Below, piece by piece: positions 62,394-64,000 of a stretch of 64,000 bases of DNA. Source of the stretch: Sphingomonadales bacterium (lineage in GTDB: Bacteria > Pseudomonadota > Alphaproteobacteria > Sphingomonadales > Sphingomonadaceae); the NCBI GenBank assembly GCA_006226685.1, contig SBGG01000060.1, positions 1-64,000 on the forward strand, read 5' to 3'. The position numbers were made by a program, and so were the translations under genes. The notes under the pieces are model-generated. The model was given only the letters and a program-made list of their open reading frames with translations, was not told the origin of the DNA and searched no databases. The stretch's first letter is position 1, and each line of letters begins with the position of its first letter.

Positions 62394-64000
62394 TCATTTC
62401 ACCAGATCGACTTCGGCAATCGGCATTTCGCCCAGAGGCAGGCCCGCCGCTGCCTTGGCTTTCGCCACCATGTCACGGATTTCGGTCCGCAAGGCTCGCG
62501 CATCGTAGATGATGCCATCCTTGATCGTGTAATGAATGCCGCCGACCTGCTCGGCCTTTCCGGTGTCATCGTTGAGGCGCAGCGAACCCGTTCCGAACAG
62601 CAGGCGCAGATTGGCGATAGGATTACCCTTTACCGCGACCAGATCGGCCTTCTTGCCGACACGGATGGTCCCGACATCATCCGCATGACCAAGGGCTTCC
62701 GCGCCGGCTTCAGTCGCCGCATGGATTACTTCCAGCGGGGAGAAACCCGCCTCGCGCAGCAACTCCATTTCCTGAATATAGCCGAAGCCATAAAGATTAT
62801 AGATGTACCCGGAATCGCTGCCCACGGTGACACGGCCACCCCGATTCTTGTAATCGTTGACGAAGCGCATCCAGAGGCGATAATTTTCTTTCCACGCCAT
62901 TTCATCTTCGGTCGTCCAGTCGAACCAGAAAGACCCGTGGTGGACCCGGCTGGGGCGGTAAAAATCCCACAGCGCAGGCATGGTGTAATCGGCGTGCCAC
63001 GCCGCCCGGCTCATCCGCATGAAATCGCGACCGGTCAGATAGGCGGTGAAGGTCGGATCGAGGGTAAAGTCCCGCCCGATCAGCACATCCATCACCTCAT
63101 TCCACTTATCCGATCCGGGTTTCGCGGTCTGCGCCCACAAACGCCCTGCCTCGGCAAAGCGCATCTGCTCATCATTATTGATGAAATCCGTCGGCCAGCT
63201 TTGCACCTTCTTGTCGGTAAACATGGCCTCGGGCAGGCCATACCAATGCTCCATCGACTGCAATCCGTGCTCCGACGTGGTCAGCGCATTGGCGAAGGCC
63301 ACGCTTTGCTGCGAATGGTGCATGGTGGTGCGCAGCCCGATCTTCTTCGCTTCGTCCAGCGCGGCCCAAAGCACGTCTTCGGGTACATAGTTGATGAATT
63401 TCACCCCGTCCGCACCGCGCTTCTTCGCATCGCGCATCGCCGCGCGGGCCGCCTCCGGCGTATTGGGCACCGGCGAGGTAATCGCCTGGAAAAAGGGATA
63501 GATGTCAATACGCGGCGCCACGATCTCATTGCGAGCGCTGCGCGCCTTGATGGCGGCCAGCCATTCGATCGGACGCCCGCTTCCCAGTTCGCGCATGGTG
63601 GTAATGCCATGCGACAACCAGAGTTTCAGAATATAGTCGGACGGCACGCCTTGCCCGTCATCCAGATCATGAAGATGGGCATGCGCATCGACGAAACCCG
63701 GCAACAGATAATAGCCGGTCAGATCGACCTCATGGTCGCCGGATGCCGCACGTCGGGACGGATCAATGGCATTCGGCGCCCCTATAGTGCGGATTTCTGC
63801 GATACGATCGTTGATGATGACGATATCGACCGGCCCCTGAGCCGGTGCACCCGTACCGTCGACCATGACTGCATTGCGCAGGACAAGCCGGCGGAAAGGT
63901 CCTTCCCCTTCAGTGCGGGCAGGAATGACGCTCCCTGCTGAGATCTGTTTCTGGGCGGAAGCGGCCGATGACGACAGGCCCGTGGCAGAGAGCAGCGCAG
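62394..64000 (-). CDS. Secreted amidohydrolase family protein, 5' end outside window
   Basis: At least 535 residues. The frame stays open to the window edge, with a hydrophobic signal-like stretch (ALLSATGLSSSAASAQ) before RRLVLRNAVMVDGTGAPAQG. The amidohydrolase pattern is clear: FVDAHAHLHDLDDGQGVPSD (first metal His), FINYVPEDVLWAALDEAKK, MHHSQQSVAF and VTVGSDSGYIYNLYGFGYIQ (Asp). It resembles imidazolonepropionase-like or prolidase-type hydrolases. The substrate is unknown. An internal ATG at 63866 would skip the signal and is less likely. Confidence 0.9.
   Translation of the reverse strand, partial: ALLSATGLSSSAASAQKQISAGSVIPARTEGEGPFRRLVLRNAVMVDGTGAPAQGPVDIVIINDRIAEIRTIGAPNAIDPSRRAASGDHEVDLTGYYLLPGFVDAHAHLHDLDDGQGVPSDYILKLWLSHGITTMRELGSGRPIEWLAAIKARSARNEIVAPRIDIYPFFQAITSPVPNTPEAARAAMRDAKKRGADGVKFINYVPEDVLWAALDEAKKIGLRTTMHHSQQSVAFANALTTSEHGLQSMEHWYGLPEAMFTDKKVQSWPTDFINNDEQMRFAEAGRLWAQTAKPGSDKWNEVMDVLIGRDFTLDPTFTAYLTGRDFMRMSRAAWHADYTMPALWDFYRPSRVHHGSFWFDWTTEDEMAWKENYRLWMRFVNDYKNRGGRVTVGSDSGYIYNLYGFGYIQEMELLREAGFSPLEVIHAATEAGAEALGHADDVGTIRVGKKADLVAVKGNPIANLRLLFGTGSLRLNDDTGKAEQVGGIHYTIKDGIIYDARALRTEIRDMVAKAKAAAGLPLGEMPIAEVDLVK

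Noticed and set aside
61638-63941. Very long plus-strand frame over the DUF885 and amidohydrolase genes
   Set aside because: Antisense to two genes with clear family motifs and signal peptides.

Overview
The window is high-GC DNA, most likely chromosomal, from an alphaproteobacterium, most probably a sphingomonad (Sphingomonadaceae). The placement rests on the gene set at the right: the ligase-associated DEXH helicase / PdeM nuclease / MmcB trio, separate dnaJ-dnaK and grpE-hrcA loci, a patatin-like protein with a DUF3376-type tail, DUF2218 and MucR-type regulators. It is an inference from content, not a database match.

Layout. (1) 1-5.0 kb: accessory metabolic genes (partial YbaK-domain protein, decayed MFS transporter, DUF1993, and a phzF-like / DJ-1-like / GFA operon divergent from a MocR-type regulator). 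(2) 5.05-8.36 kb: a two-gene nucleoid/regulator pair (HU-like and MucR-like), both damaged. The MucR gene is split by an IS66-family element (5664-8171) with an exact 8-bp target duplication. (3) 8.47-18.3 kb: a mobile module with a three-gene ABC-3C conflict system, an integrase next to the 3' half of a tRNA-Arg(CCG) gene (a clear attachment-site remnant), a large serine recombinase, two overlapping tyrosine recombinases and a small excisionase-like HTH protein. (4) 18.5-34.3 kb: a defence island. It holds an Xre regulator divergent from a PD-(D/E)XK-like gene with a membrane-anchored partner, a SIR2-like effector, a TPR/AbiH pair with a frameshift in a T8 run, a two-gene unit with a duplicated HNH/zinc-ribbon protein, and a three-gene OLD-TOPRIM nuclease / UvrD-like helicase / third-protein cassette related to Gabija. 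(5) 34.8-39.1 kb: a carboxymuconolactone-decarboxylase-like gene plus an ECF41 sigma gene with an internal amber codon, an aldo/keto reductase and quinone oxidoreductase operon, and a divergent LysR regulator with a palindromic operator. (6) 39.2-40.2 kb: the relic of a second serine recombinase, whose end carries a 13-bp copy of the tRNA-Arg 3' end. (7) 40.2-64 kb: mostly core chromosome. It has the intact second ECF41 pair, a TsdA-like diheme cytochrome, a succinate/acetyl-CoA transferase, a methyltransferase, the DNA-repair trio, a hydroxyacid dehydrogenase, the patatin-like protein, dnaJ/dnaK, a copper chaperone, PadR/DUF2218, grpE/hrcA, a DUF885 peptidase-like protein and an amidohydrolase cut by the window end.

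How the parts relate. The two recombinase-flanked boundaries (about 13.1 and 39.2 kb) enclose the defence genes, so the middle of the window reads as an acquired island in which at least four separate conflict systems are stacked. The two ECF41 loci share an identical promoter architecture (TGTCACA, 16 bp, CGTC), so the intact sigma factor could serve both. The most interesting candidates for undescribed biology are the five-gene same-strand block 25904-34308 and the nuclease/membrane-protein pair 20081-21837.
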